From Patiria pectinifera (Eukaryota; Echinodermata; Asteroidea; Valvatida; Asterinidae), in the NCBI GenBank assembly GCA_029964075.1, contig CM057144.1:3495281-3559280 (forward strand): a DNA stretch of 64,000 nt, read 5' to 3'. Under the pieces are notes generated by a model. It made no database searches. It was not told the DNA's origin and saw only the letters and a list, made by a program, of their open reading frames with translations. Every line of letters starts with the position of its first letter. Position 1 is the first letter of the stretch. Position numbers and translations under genes: made by a program. Positions 41,723-56,100 of this stretch are shown here, one piece after another.

Positions 41723-42286
41723 GCCTTAAAGGGTCATGCAATGTAATTTGTTTAATGGAATATTTGAAATGCATCTTTGTGTCCCATTTAACCCTATTTT
41801 CAATTTTCGTTTTGCCATTTTCAGGGGTTTTGGTGCATTTTTTTTATGCTAATGCAAATTCCATATTCATAAGCAAACATATGATGTCATTTCAGGCAGA
41901 ACCTCAATGTTACAGCCATTTGAGCATCAAAACTGCCCGAATTTTGGATATTTTGCTGTTGAGAATTTTCGTTTCTTGAGTGATACACGACAGTAAGCCA
42001 ATGAGCAAACTTTTCTCACAAATTAATGTTTTCAATGAGCAAATTTTGGGGTTCACAATTTGAATATAAAATCCCTAAGCTGAAAAGTGACTTCCAAAAA
42101 TGACATCGCAGCAACAGCGCCCTCAGTTGTTCGAAAAAGCATGGACAATTTAAAATGTTTAATAGAAGTGTACTTTTCAAAAAAATTAACCAAGAAGGGA
42201 TGTCAAATATTTTTCATACACTTAAAGAGTAGGAAGATGCACAAAATATGTGCCTAAGAAAAATTCAATTTAAGGCCCTTTAAGGC
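41723..42286. mobile_element. MITE-like element with GCCTTAAAGGG termini
   Basis: The left end reads GCCTTAAAGGGTC and the right end CCCTTTAAGGC, which are inverted 11-bp termini about 560 bp apart. The interior is AT-rich and non-coding. A non-autonomous DNA transposon is the likeliest reading; the target-site duplication is not clear. Confidence 0.5.
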
Positions 42287-43283
42287 ATGTTTAAGATTTT
42301 CCGCGGATTTCAGTGTAAAGCAACTTGGATGGGGTATAAACTGTGAGCATCACAATAAAGCTTCAATCGGTGACGTCTAAAAATTCTCCTTACTTTCGTA
42401 TTCAATATGAATCGGCCTTTTGTATGTTTACAAAGTGAACTACTTTTAAGGTAATAAGCAAACTTGTCTGCTATCCTTGAAAGAGTGCCATAAATTTAAC
42501 CCCTGATCATTCCAACAAACTAAAAACACATTCTAGAATGATTTGTTTTCATCTAAGCCCCAGCATGTCAAAAATTACAAAAAGCACACATTGTCTCCTT
42601 AACATGGCTGTAACTGAGTCAAAAATTGTACACAAATAAGAATTTTAATTTTCCAAGTAAAGTGCTATATTTATATCGATAGATCATTCTCATGTTAGAG
42701 AGTGCTTTGCTCATTCAGGTCAAGAACTCATCACATGGAACAGGATAATAATTGTTGAGAACAAATTTACATTCTGCATTCAGATATTTCCTTTTTGCAC
42801 TCCGCACAGTCAGTATTTTAGGCATACATGTACATGTATTAGGAATTAAGTTTAACGCAGTAAAAGTTAAAATGAATGCTATATTTCTGCATGCGTCGAT
42901 GAAAGCCATCCCAGCAAATTCCGAGTTACATTAAAAAACGAGACACTCTCTCATTGTATTTGCTAGCTGCACTTGTTAAGCCTTTAGCACTTGTATTACA
43001 TTGTACAATACAAGTTACCCCGAGTGCAAGTGCAACACGGAATAATGTAGTGCGTCTGTGTTCGGACTCGTAGTATTTGGGACACAGACACACTACATTT
43101 TCCGTGTTTTACAAACACGAGCATGATAACGAATTTATCTTCCGAGCAAACTTGATGCGCAGTAGAGTTGGAACTAGCTCGCTTTACACGAACCTTTTAG
43201 CGGTTTAGTGCATGCAGCTGGAATATTGCTAGCATCTTGGAACAGCGCAATATGCAGGGTGCGATATGGACCATGCGATACAG
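42287..43283. other. Intergenic, no gene recognised
   Basis: AT-rich sequence. At about 43010-43090 there are short complementary motifs around GTGTCTGTGTTCGG / CACAGACACACTAC. I see no gene. Confidence 0.5.
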
Positions 43284-43289
43284 TTTATT
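43284..43289 (-). terminator. Possible polyadenylation signal of ECT2
   Basis: TTTATT on the plus strand (AATAAA on minus) is the first canonical signal I see downstream of the ECT2 stop codon, giving a 3' UTR of about 800 nt. It abuts a dispersed repeat, so the assignment is tentative. Confidence 0.25.
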
Positions 43290-43424
43290 ATAACACCTCA
43301 CCCACAGATTCTGTGTCTTGATTGGCCGAGAGCGAGTCACATGTTACTTTCTAATTTTGCTATCTTTCTGTGCAAAGTACTATACTATAGCAACCAAAGT
43401 ACTATGCGCTATAGCAACAAAAGC
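43289..43424 (+). repeat. Dispersed repeat, inverted partner of 50690-50842
   Basis: TATAACACCTCACCCACAG, TTGATTGGCCGAGAGCG and TATAGCAACCAAAGTACTAT occur here in this order and appear reverse-complemented, in the matching order, at 50690-50842. It is an unclassified mobile-element relic. Confidence 0.7.
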
Positions 43425-44093
43425 AACTAAAGACCGGCGGCGTATTTGTGTGCATGTGTGCAAATGTGCTGCTGTGTGTGCAGCAGCGGCGCGATGATTA
43501 TTAATTAGAGCAAAGAGAGCGCGCCAGAGACTTGGGTTCAAACATTTTGTAAAGGTTTTAGAGAGAAATACATTTTCCATTATTTCAGCTGTGTTCAGAT
43601 TTAAATAATTTAAAATATTGAAATCAAGCAGAATATTTGTATAATATCACACTGTTGTCGCCATGGATCGACCAATCAGGATTCAGGATACAAGTTTGCT
43701 TGAAGATAACACTGTTAGAACTTACTTTTCCACGAATCAATAAAAGCCATGCAGTGGTGGACTGCTAGGGCGGTTAAGGGTAGTATATGAGGAGTAACAG
43801 GCAGGGCGGTTTGGGGCAGTACAAGTGTTAAAGGGTTTACACCTGTTTACACCTGTTCAGCTTTGGTACATCCATTTTACAAATGGGGAAGGTTGTTTGG
43901 TCTTTTACAATAAAAATGCTAGTAATCGTAAACTGGCCTTACTTCAACTGCCTCAGACCAATGATTTCACAAAAGATATACACATTTTTTTCAGAGCGTT
44001 ATTGAATGCAACAAAGGATATATACGGTGCTGTTGCGTTTAAGGTGAAATCCACCAATGTTGTCTGCAGGGTGTTTCATAGTGTCGGATGCTT

Positions 44094-44183
44094 TCACAGC
44101 CAGTTGGCGCTAGACGATCCATAGGTGACACTCTTCAGTTTGCTAGGGGTGCACGGCGGTAGAGTGGCCAGGGGTGACGTCAC
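44094..44183 (-). CDS. ECT2 coding exon 21, C-terminus and stop (residues 873-901)
   Basis: Acceptor TTTTCCGTACAG|GTGACG in phase 0, encoding TPSKLKSVTYGSSSANWL and then TGA. It is chosen because the acceptor is strong, the phase fits and the frame ends soon after; there is no clear similarity to the vertebrate terminal residues, so this exon is less certain than the others. Confidence 0.65.
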   Translation of the reverse strand: MTSPLATLPPCTPSKLKSVTYGSSSANWL

Positions 44184-47100
44184 CTGTACGGAAAAACAGA
44201 TCGACATTCATCAGAAACAGTCCAGACAGGAAAGCAGATGTGTGCATGAATTACATCCCCCCCCCTTCCGGGGAGCGTGTTATATAACATTGACAAAGGG
44301 AAACACAATGCATTGTCCTGGAGAGTTAAGTAAAACATGACTGTGTGTGTACTGTGCACGTACATGATTTCTGTTCCAATTTTGTAATATAATGTTCCTC
44401 GGTGACTAGCATCCTACGTCACAGAATGAAAGATAGCCAATGACTACCTAAACTCCATCTTATTATGTATTGATTCCCTAGTCAATCTAAAGGTATATGG
44501 GATATTTTTTTTCCCGTTTCAAACAACGAAATAACTCAAAAGCTTGCACAACAGCTAAGCTGTTGAAGTTTAAGCGAAGTGCCTACTATGCATTTTGAGA
44601 ATCAGAGAAAGCGTACAGACAACTTTTACGGTCTCGTAAGTGGATACAACAGAAGCTTAACAACAAAAAATGTGCCACATACAAACTTTTTTAAAGCCAC
44701 CTTAAGTGATACCTTTCTTTCCATCCAACCATATCTGGCCAAACAATTTTACTACAAATTTCAGACTGAACATGTCTTTGCTTTTAACATCATATCAATA
44801 GGAAAGTTTTCAGGGAATTTAGTAATGTTCCCACATGTACGTGCCTCTACTTCAAAGTTTTGCAATAAGTTGGATCGGCGCAACTCTGAGCAACGCCAGT
44901 GGCTGAGGGTTCCAAGACGGATTTACCTTTGCATTTAGGCTTGACGTACTAGCTAGTCTGGCACCGGTCAGGTCCATATGCTCAGCAGGATGAGCCTGAT
45001 CTACACTCATCACCATGGGACTCATGTTGAGTGTGGCAGTGGACGCGGCGCGTTGCAGGGTCCGGCGCGGTGTCTTGTTGAAGGAGAAGGTGCGTCCGAC
45101 CTTCCGCGTGGCTCGCCTGGCTTTCCTGCCATTGGACAAATGTTCAATCTCGTATTATGCTGACAACTAGAAATGTGTTTGTGGACAAACACAAGCTGTT
45201 TCGGATGTTTGAAATGACTCTTTGATGTGATGAACACATGATGACGTCACTTCAAATTTCCATAACACATCACATTATACGTACATATCAAGTTACAATC
45301 AAATTGAACATATAGTTCTGTAGATATAGGCCTTTAATAGAAAAATGCCCCTTTAATGGACGCCACATGACATCACTTGATTTTTCATATATAACACGTC
45401 CGGAAAAAAAGAAAAAAGAAAATCTTCACGAAAACAAGAGCTGTTTCGGAAAATTTCCGAAACGGCTAATTTTTTTTCACTGGCTGCACCTAATTACGCT
45501 TTAAACGGCCTTGACTTTACTTAATTACTGCTGTGAGATGCTGCACTTAAAAAAGTTGCTCTTAAAGAGAAAAGCAGGGGGCAACAGAGTAACTAAATGT
45601 AAACTAAACTAGAAAAAGTGAGGAAAAAACAACAACTAAAGAACCTGAACATAACTTGAATGGACTTTCAACAAAATGAATTCATCGATTATCACACAAC
45701 AACAAAACACACAGTGAGTACCATTTCCTACCTCATTGCTTTAGTCAGCTTGCCCTTGTCAAAATCACTCTTGGTGATTTCCAGTTCCTCTGGGGTTATT
45801 TTGGTCAGGAAGTTATCCTGAGAAGGAAAACAAGATGTATCGCTTAGAAAATATGTAGATTGGAATTAGTTTGAGTGTCATGGCCTAGCGGTTAAGAGCA
45901 CCAAACTCATGCTCTGGTGTTTCAGAGGCAACAGTGGCATGGGTTCGAGCCTGGGTGGACGCTTGTGCCCTTAAGCAAGGCACTTAACCATTATTTGCTT
46001 CGTCCTTCGGATGGGACGTAAAGCCGTAGGTCCCGTGTGTTGTGCAATGCACGTATAAGAACCCAGTGACATTTATTGCTAAGAGAAGGGGTTTGCCCCG
46101 GTGTTTCTGGCCTCCTGTATAAACTCCCACGTGGAGTATTTAGGAGAAGAACCACCAAGAACCAAGACAAAAAATAGGGCAGTGCATTGGAACCGGTTTC
46201 CTAAGTACCCGAACGCTGATGTCAGGAACCGGTTCCTCATTATGGGATTGGGTACCCGTAACCAACTTTACATACTACTTAGCAGCTTCTCAGACAGTGA
46301 AAAAGAAAGGTTTTTAATGTCATTTGTGGAGGATTTTCAAAATAAAGCCTGGCTACATGGGAAAACGAAACAAACCATGCTTATGAAGCTCGCTGAAGTT
46401 GCAATTTACACCGTAAAGCTATAAAGCTCACTGTACACACTTCTATCTTGCTGTATTGATGGCATTGACGCACGGATTTTGAAAAATTATGAATAATTTA
46501 AACAAGAACTTCCAGGATTTGAATATTGGGATTGGGTTTTCTTTAACGTGTAGCCGTGCTTTTTTCAATCTGGTACCTGGTTCTCCTACTACCCGTAAAT
46601 GCACGACCCTAGATTGGAATGAGTTTCTTGGAACGGAACAGTCACAAACAACGAACCGACGAATCTTTTCACTTGCAATATCAGAAGCTCTAAGCCCCTG
46701 TACTCACAGCATCTGTTTTGCAGGTGACGTCTGCCATGTGTTTGCACATTGTCTTCAGCCAGTCCTCTTTCTGTGGCTCTTCCCGGACAAGCGTGAAAAG
46801 GTACAGCCGATCCAGGCGATCTGTGGTGTCCATGGGCGGCTTGCACAAAATGCCAAACGTGTTTTTGCATTCTTAACAAAAACAAACGACAAAATTAGAA
46901 CAAAATTGGATAAAGAAAAACCTGTTCTTTAGAACTTAAAGATGTGTTCCCCATGCTCTGCAATAAATTTAATTTTTTTTCTTGTAATACATTTACAACT
47001 TGTATGTTTTATTCCACCAGAAAAAGTCCTTTTTTTTACGTCTGCAACCCTCAGAATATATTTCTTTAGGGGGGACACAAACAAAACCTCTTTGGGAGCA

Positions 47101-50100
47101 GACAGCTGGCACCCAGTCTGTACATCATCGATACTGATTGTGGGGCGGGAACCAGCCTACACTGCGAGAACGAAATTATTGTCTGGCAGCCAATAATTCA
47201 AAAATTGTGAAGTAATAATTCAGTAACTAAACATGTATCAACTCCGACTTTTTGTTGTTGTTGTGTACAGTTAAGGCCAGTTCAATCTCTATGTGAAAGA
47301 AAACATGAACAAGAATTGATTTATATATTTTTTATTTATTTATTCATTCTTATTTTAACTGAGTAGGCCATTCAGTGAAATCCACTGTTCTCTCATGGGG
47401 CCCAGTAAAGAGAACACAATGTGAAGAAGTTAAATTTAAGATGTGGAAGGAAAACCCCAGACGAATATTCTGAGGAAAACCCACGGAATCAAGTAGGGAC
47501 TGAAAACCCAATCCACATATTGACCCAGGCAGCAAGCGAACCCGGGTCACAGCAGTGGAAGATGAGTTAAGTACCGCTACGCCAGCCTGACTGAATTTGT
47601 GACCTCATGGACAGTTTTCATGCTACGAATTCGCAAGATTTGAACACATTTCAATTCTGGCGTCTTTCGCGGTGGATGTCAAAAGTCAAAATCGTTTTAC
47701 ATTCGCGTATTGTGTGAATCGGCCTTTACCTTCCGTTTCCTGCACGTCCAGAATCCTCCGGATGTGAGATAGTGGCACCAGCTCAATGTGCTTGTAGAAT
47801 TTCTGTGGGGCCTTGCTGCTATGAGGACTCTTGAAGGAGGCTCCTGGTTTACCACGCCGCTTGCAGATCTGTTACAAAAATACCACAAACAACTCCTAAA
47901 TTTTGTCAAAGTCTCAATAATCATTTGAGTAAATAAGGCTGCTTTACACATCACATAAATTTCTGTGATTGACATGATAAATCAACAATGTTTGACATTA
48001 TACATAAGGGCAGCCGTTGACAAAGTAGAAACTAATCAAGCTTCTAAGGTTTTGTAAAAATACATATGAAAACATCGTTAACTATTTGTGCTATGTATGT
48101 TTAACTCACAAGAAGTTTTTTGGGTTTCATTTTCACATTTTGAAAAATTTGTAAAGGAATTGAGGGGTGATCTTTGAATTGATATTTCTTCTGAAGTAGT
48201 CAGGTTAAACCCCCCCCCAAAAAAAATGAAAGATGAAATAAGCTTTAATTTGATGTGTGTCTCAAACACTTTGCAGAGTTGTGAGGTTATTTTAAACAGT
48301 TTTTGGAATTGGGCGTTAATATCACCGGGATCTACGTTAGTTCATTTACTGGTCTGCAACCGTCAGTGAGATACAAGTCTGGTTCACAGGTTACAATTAG
48401 TCATTGAGTGACTTAAAGGGAATATACAACATTTGCAAACATCGAAAAATAAAACTACCAAGTTTTTACGAAATACCCTACTAGGATGTTAGTAAATGAC
48501 AGTCTTAAGCATCCTGTAATATTATGGCACCTGGTGTGAAGTCATTTTCAAGAAAATGGTATTTTTGTATAGACCACCGTTGGAAAAACCTAACTATTTT
48601 TCAACTGCTGCTCCAAATTTACCATTTTTTTTCCAGTCCATGTTTTGTTTGCCATGGGTTATGTGTTCAGGAACGGGTGCAGGCCAGCTAGACTGGCTCC
48701 CTTACCTTACAACTTTCTGACATCTATAAAATTGATCCATTTTATAATGGTGGAGACAGGAAACCAGACTGCTTGAACATTCTTGTTTTTCTTGGTTGTT
48801 CCAGCATTTCCGAACACAAAACTTCAAACATGTCAGTGTAACAATATTTGATTTATTATATTAACCCCTCAAATAGTTCATTTCTGAAAGTTACAGCAAA
48901 AGCCAATGATGTGCATTCCCTTTAAGTATTTCTAAATGGCAAGTACAGTAAGTTAGTTAGTCAGTCAGGAACACAGAGGACTATATGGGACTAGCAACAA
49001 TCAGTAATACATGTAAACCTATTTCCCCAATCAATTAAGCAGGTGTAATCTCCTAGCACTGCACTGACCTCTAATGTGTCTGAGAACAGAAACATGCTGA
49101 TGCTGCCACCTTTCTCTGAGAAGTTCTCTCCTTTACCGTTCTCCTTGTCGCCGATCTCGGTCATGTCCGCGCGCATGACGAAGCTCCGATGGGCCGACAG
49201 CAGGTGCGGAGGCACATCCTCAATGTCGTTCATGACCTCAAACATCTGGGTGTGGCCCTCGGTCTTCCGCTTGTCCTCGTTGATGTGTCTGGCCAAAGTA
49301 AATTTGATCCATTGTTTCAGAATTGTTTGTCAGGTTAAGTTTTTCTCCCTGTACATATTCATTTTTTGGTTCTTCTCACACAATTTCAATTTTGGGCATT
49401 GGCAATCCTCCAGTGTTGTAGTCGAAAGTAAGTCAGATATGGTCAGATCATATAAATGTGATTTTTTGGTGGTTTCCCCAACTGAACAATAAGGTCTCGT
49501 ATGCTCGAGACCCCACATGATCTGGAGACTTTTGCTGTGAGATAGAGGCAGAGACCGAGCTCTTTGAGTCAAGACCTTATAATTGTCGAGGCCAACAAAA
49601 AATCGGTCTCAAGAGCGGTCTTGATACCGAGACCTGCCTCGAGACCTACATCACTGTCTAACACACACTGGACTACCTTTATTATTGTCAGGGCTGTAAA
49701 TAATTCAGAATTTACAGAGTGATTTTTTTATAGTGTCAACATGGGCAGACTTTTTCTGTCAATATCCCATTTGTATACGAAAAACGTTTGCACTGACATT
49801 AAAATTAAATATTTCAACTAATAAAAATAAAAATAACGGTCAAGCGTTCTTGAATTAATTAAAGATCATCCTTTTCCCAGATATTTCTTGAACTGCCTGT
49901 TTCTCTGGATTAATGTATTGTTCATCGCTCTGCTGTTTTATGCCCTTTGTGTATTTTCCCCCATTGTTAGTTGCCATGATCTTGGTATAGCGCGGTATAT
50001 TCTGTATTATTATAAGCCGAAAAGAAATATTGTATTGAAGAAAAACAAATGGACAAATTGTGTGGAATATTCCAGAGTTGAAGACTTGTGACTGACTTAC

Positions 50101-53100
50101 TCGGTGACCTTCCTGAGGGAATCTACTGCCTGGGCCAGGTGATCACGCTCTATGTGGCCCTCTGGAGTCCTCTTCTGTAAATCTGTAATGCATCAATAAC
50201 AATCAATCAGCCATGCAATCATCACATCAAACCACGGGAGTCGAATAAATCAATGAGTGAAAGAGGGCTCATAAAAGTATCTACAGGACGGCTAGACCTA
50301 TTCCGATGATTTAAACCAATAGGCTAGTATATAAACATTGAATGCTTCGAGTGGTGTAGTAAAACTAGCCTCCCGAGGTGATCCATGGACGGGAAAATAG
50401 AATGCTCCATGGATCACCGTGGGAGGCTATATTTTTAATATATCACAAGATAAAGCATTCCACATTTGTTTTATAACACTTCACCCACAAATTCTGCTTT
50501 GTTTAATATCTGAACACAGTTAACATTTACTTCAATTTCAGTACAAAATTGGTGGGAAATGTAATTTCTATCTTCCAAACCACCTCTTCACGAAAAGTTT
50601 AACCCAACTCTGTGGGGCGCTCTCTTGGGAACAATACGTGCAATGCTCACATGCACACCACCATGCATTTCCGCACAAATACCGTGCCATGGGTATAGTA
50701 CTTTGGTTGCTAATGGTATAGTACTTTGGTTGCTACAGGTATAGTATTTTTGGCCGTGCACAGAAACATAGCAAAAATAGAAAGTACCATGTGACACGCT
50801 CTCGGCCAATCAAGACACAGAATCTGTGGGTGAGGTGTTATAAGGCTTCCTACAACTAGACCATATGTGAGAAATTTTTTTACTGTGTGGCCAAAAATAC
50901 AGAACAGTTCAGTCGAGTAAAACCCTTCACAGTGCGCACAATTGGCCGTGCAATGAAAGCATTGTTTATAACAGTGTGTGTCTTTAGATAATTATGTCTT
51001 CATACAGACTTACCTGACAGTAGGAGGATCATGCTGGGCAGTCTCTGCACAGGTCGGATGAGTAGCTCAGTCAGGGTCTGGCGACCGCACTCTGGCTTAC
51101 TCTGACAAATCTAATCCAAAAGGAAAAGATGCAAATATTCACTAGCAGGTTAGGAGTTGTCTGGGTCCCAGACCAAAACATTTGGACTATTCTGACAAAT
51201 CTTTAAGTTACTCTTCAACAAATTTGATTTTTTTTTCTTTCATCAATGAATTTTTTTGAGCAGACTTTCTCCTTGTCCATACATTATTGACATTGATTGT
51301 CGGGTGGGAACCAGCCTACCCCGCGAAAACGGAATTATTGTCTGCCAGCCAATAGTTGGGAATTGTAAACTAATAATTTAACAACTAAACATGGGCTGAT
51401 TTTTGTTGAGGTCGATGTAAATAGTTTTTGTATTGCTAAAAAAATAGGAATTTAGAAAAAAAAATCTACTTTTCAGAATGAAATTAGAAAACAGCACGCC
51501 AAATGCAACTTTAAGATCATGAATACATCAATGGAAAAGTAGTGAATCCGGAAAGATTTCCACATACGAAGTTCACTAATTTTCCTCTGTATTGACTAAC
51601 AAGCCCCCAGATAGCAATTTCATGTCATCAAAGTCAATTTGAGCAGTGAGAAAATACAAGCATTTTCTTAGAAAACACAATTTTTCAGTCCAATCTCATA
51701 GGGTTTGTACACAGGGTGTTGAGTGAACTTCGTATATGGAAATTTTTCTGTGAATCCATCCACGTATTTAACACACGTGAGCAGCTTATATTACCTTGAG
51801 GAAGGCATGGAACCTGGGCTTCTGTTTGTCACAGTCAAGAACTGTCTGCTTGCTCAACTCAAAGAAGTTGACAAAAGCTGGATATGCTTTTATCATATCA
51901 GCTGACTGAAAGGATAAATAATCAAGATAAAAGTTATCACCTTACCTAACCAATATGATTGTTCATATTTTTTACATACTTGGTTGTTACCAGGCATGCA
52001 ACTGGGAAGTCACAAAAAAAGAGGAAATTCAAATCTTTCCAAGACTTTGTACAGTGTTTTTCTATTTTCAATGGCACACATGGGAAGTAAAAAAAAGAGG
52101 AAATCAGCTGATCCGAGGAAAAGTTGCATGCCTGTGTTACCTATGCAATGTCTTACTACACATCGGGGACTGGAATCATTTGCCTGGCTATCAATCATCA
52201 TGGCAACTAGACCTCAGTTTAACGCTAAAGGGCATATGATGACCGATAGCCAGGCGACTGATTTCAATTCCCAACTGCAGCCCTTTTGCACGACGTGAAG
52301 GATTTTACATAGCTTACATAACAAAGCACTGAAATTAAATAACGCTGAAAAGGGTTTAGGCCAAGGATTAGGAGTATCTGCACAATTAAACATTTTCAAA
52401 ATTTACTTTGAGCTTTTGTTATTTCAAAAATATTGAGGCAGACACTTTTTTAGGACATACTGTATTAAACTTCAGAGATAAGACTTAAAAATCTGAGGTT
52501 AGACACAAATGGAAAAGCATCATACTTATAAAACTGACAGATTTATCAACACAAAAAAAGAAAGAAATAGAAACCATGAGAGACGGAATAAGAGTGGTTT
52601 GCGTTTCTTACATGCTTAATGATGATCTGTGCAATGCTCTTATCTTCACTGTAATCATCCAGTAGTTTCTCGAGATCCTCCTGCAGACGCTGATGGACCT
52701 CGTGTATCTCGGGGATCTTACTGAAGATGGTCTTGATCTCCTCCTGGTCCAGAATGGGTCCTCCTGTCTGCTCCGTCTCCAGTGGTTCTTTGAAGACCTA
52801 TCATCAGAAACAAAAGTATGAAAAAAATAACACACTTGGAGCGTGGATGGTCGATAATAGCTCCCCGAGGTATTAGAAGTTGACAAACTAGTTCCCTGGG
52901 CAAAATATCCAACTGAAATAAACCATGTTATATTTGTTTAATTTCACATGTATTCACCAATTTTTTTTTGATTTACACATCGGTTATCTTGGAAAAACAT
53001 TGCTGCATGTGTGCTGCCATCTTTTCACATAGCAATTATGAATTTGTGCGTGTACACTATCCCCATGCAATGGATTCATGATTGCTTAGTATAGACCTTT

Positions 53101-56100
53101 ATCATGCTGCCACCATTTCAGTCATGCTCCCTGTATACAATAACAGTGCTGAATGATGATGATTTTTGTGCGAAAAAGGAACCAGACTATCTATCCTTTC
53201 AGCCTCGCTTTGGTTATGTTGATTTGAATGGGAAAAAATCAAGATGGCTGCAACATGATCATGGTCTAAGTGTACGCGTAGACTATCGCATGGGTCAAAC
53301 AATAATTTTGTATGTGACGGTGATTTGTTTGATGATTTTTGGAGATGCATGAGCTCAAGAAATACATATTTCTATTTTTCATGGATTTGTTTGCAGAAAT
53401 GACGCATTGGTTTTCATTTTTTTTCTGAAAGAACCGTATCCACACTATCTAGTGAGATAAACCTTTGAAATGCAAATGAACATGTTCAATAACTTGAATT
53501 CCAGACTGCGTTCAACTTTCCTCTTTGAAACTATTTCATTTTAAGAACCCTTGGGTCACAAATAGCTTTGTGATATTAAAACGACAATATTCTCATGCAA
53601 AGCACTTTCACAACTTACCGTAATGATAGTGTGCAGTATTCCTACATAATTGGTCTCTGTCTGTAGTAGTTCCATCGCTGTCAGGTGACGTTTGGAGATT
53701 GGCTGCGCCTGGCTGTTTCTACTGACTGGTGTGTCATCCACTTGCATGGGAGTGCATCGATCTGATGGCGAATAAAACCAAACACATCTCAAACTTGGAT
53801 TCTGAAGAAACTCTAAACCTGTCAGACTGTCAGATGTGAGACACTCAGGCATCGCATTCTACCGCTTCATCAAAATAGGTTTTTTTTTAATAGGTTTTGG
53901 AAATCAAAATATAGGTTTTAAAAGGTTTTCCAACATGTCCAAGTGCCAAAATACAGGCATTAATAGGTTTTCAGGGTGCAGAACCGTGCAATTGTTCAGC
54001 TTGCCTCAATTTCTTCACATTAGATAAAGTTCCCTGAAAACTATTTCATGCAAACAATGCCCAATTCTGAAACACTTATAAAAAATTTAAGAGAGGTGTA
54101 TTGACAATGTGGTTATTTTGGCATTGTGAAAACTAAAACTGTGGGTCAAATTATTTTTTTTGAAATTCTTTAAAACTTGTTAAATTGCATCCATGGTACA
54201 GTAAAAATATAGCTTTTTGTGGGTTATTTAGGTTACTTTTAGAGAAAAGTAGGCACCCAAGAAAAAAAATGATTTTTATGGGTTTTAACAGGTTTTCAGG
54301 TTTTTACACGTTTTATAGGTTTCGCTCAGGCTTGGACTCTACAACCATGACAACGGGTGTAAAAGCCTGTGGGACCTTATTGCAATAGGATCCTAGACTG
54401 CCAATTTTGAGACAATGGGAGCAAGGCCCATAGAACAATGTCATTGTTGTATCCTGAAACAGTTGGTGACCACAGACTCCAAGGCAGTTTAGCAGGGTGC
54501 CAAACTGCCCCCCCCCCCTCAATCTTCCCTATGACTTTAATTAATTTATGTACCATTTCCTGCCAGTGATTCGTCGGGAGTAGCATCCAGCAGAGACGAA
54601 GCCGACATGGATAAGACCGTGCCGGGATCGGGCAGGGTGCTGGATCGGCGCTTGGGTAGCCGCGGCGAAGCCAGGTCATCGTTTTCCTGGCTCAGCGCGG
54701 CGAGGCTGTCCTTCAAGCGTCGTCGTTTACGCGAAGTGCGCACGACTGGCGTGTTCCCTGGCGTGTTGAGGACTTCATCGGAGCTGACCATCTACTCAAG
54801 GAACGCAACCACATGAACAAATGATAACGGATTAACAATACAAAATAAACATCTCTTCAAACATGTTAACATGAATAACTTAAGATGTGTTATAAATGCA
54901 ATCTTATCACAAGGTATATGGGTCATTCTATAAATTTAGGGTCCAAAGTGTGACATTTTCCTGTCTCTGTTACCTTGGCACTTTGCAATTTGCCATTCAA
55001 GTATTGTTAAAAATACTTCAAGTGATTTCTTTTATTTGATGGGTAGGTAGTTTGCTATTCATAATCACTCTTGGAGGAGGATTGACTGCATTAAGGAGTG
55101 CATTAGAATAATAAAAATCATAGATGTCAGATGTAACAGGGACAGGAAAAATAAATGGGCCCCAAATTTATACAACTCATTTTCGGTTATTAATCAATCC
55201 ATTAAGCCCCACCTCATAATGTTTTAACCAATTAAAGCCGTGTTTAATGTCAAAAGTTCAACATGCGGCTGGAACACGTAGTGTTGCAACTTGCATCTTT
55301 TTAGAGAGGCGTACAGCTGTTGCCAACGTGCGCAATGGACAGGCCTTAATTGAAACGGTCCAATGTGAAAGCAACAAAACTTTAAGTCCTAAATATATAA
55401 CAGGAGCATGGTTAATATATCTAGAATATCTTACCCTGTGGTATGAGTATAAACTCTCATCAGCACAGGCATCCATCTGAACACTGGCCCAGAACCACTG
55501 TGCGATGAAAAGGAACATCGGGTAAAATTATCATGTTATGCTATTCTGTAGCTGTTTAAGGACTATTTCTATCTGCATAAAGACTTGAACGCTAGTCTAC
55601 TATAGATGCAAACATATTTACCCTGTGCGTGAACCCTCGCGTGCACGCTTGGTAAAACAGCAAAACTAGTGGCTGACATGTGATGGTAAATGCACAAGTG
55701 CGAATTTAGCTCTTGATCATGAACATTTTTTAGACATAGTTATACCCTATGCTCTCATGCAACAGTCAATCTTTTATGTGTAGACACTCCTGTGTGTAAA
55801 TGTTGCAAATGTGGAGAATATACAAATATACACATCTTCAGGATATACAATAGTTTGGTGGTGGTACCTGCTGCGAAATCAGATTCGAACCAGCCAACCA
55901 ACCCCGGCAAGCTTGGTACTCAAGTGGTAAGGAGGTCGTGGGTTCAAGTCCCACTCAAGTAGTTTGTGATTTTTTTCTCACAAAATCATTTCGACATTGG
56001 GATCAATGAGTACGCAGTATTTACATAAATACATAGGTGAATGGCAAACCCAATATTAAATCTTCAGAATAAGTAAGTTCTAGAACGACAGTCTACAATG

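Noticed and set aside
45873-45960. Functional tRNA gene
   Set aside because: It has A and B boxes but no complete cloverleaf, and it continues into a SINE body.
46489-46932. 147-codon plus-strand frame
   Set aside because: It overlaps the hAT-like element and the antisense of ECT2 exon 18.
49076-49492. 138-codon plus-strand frame
   Set aside because: Antisense shadow of ECT2 exon 16.
53870-54330. Tandem repeat of TAGGTTTT motifs
   Set aside because: The motif is short and irregularly spaced in T-rich DNA; no consistent unit could be defined.
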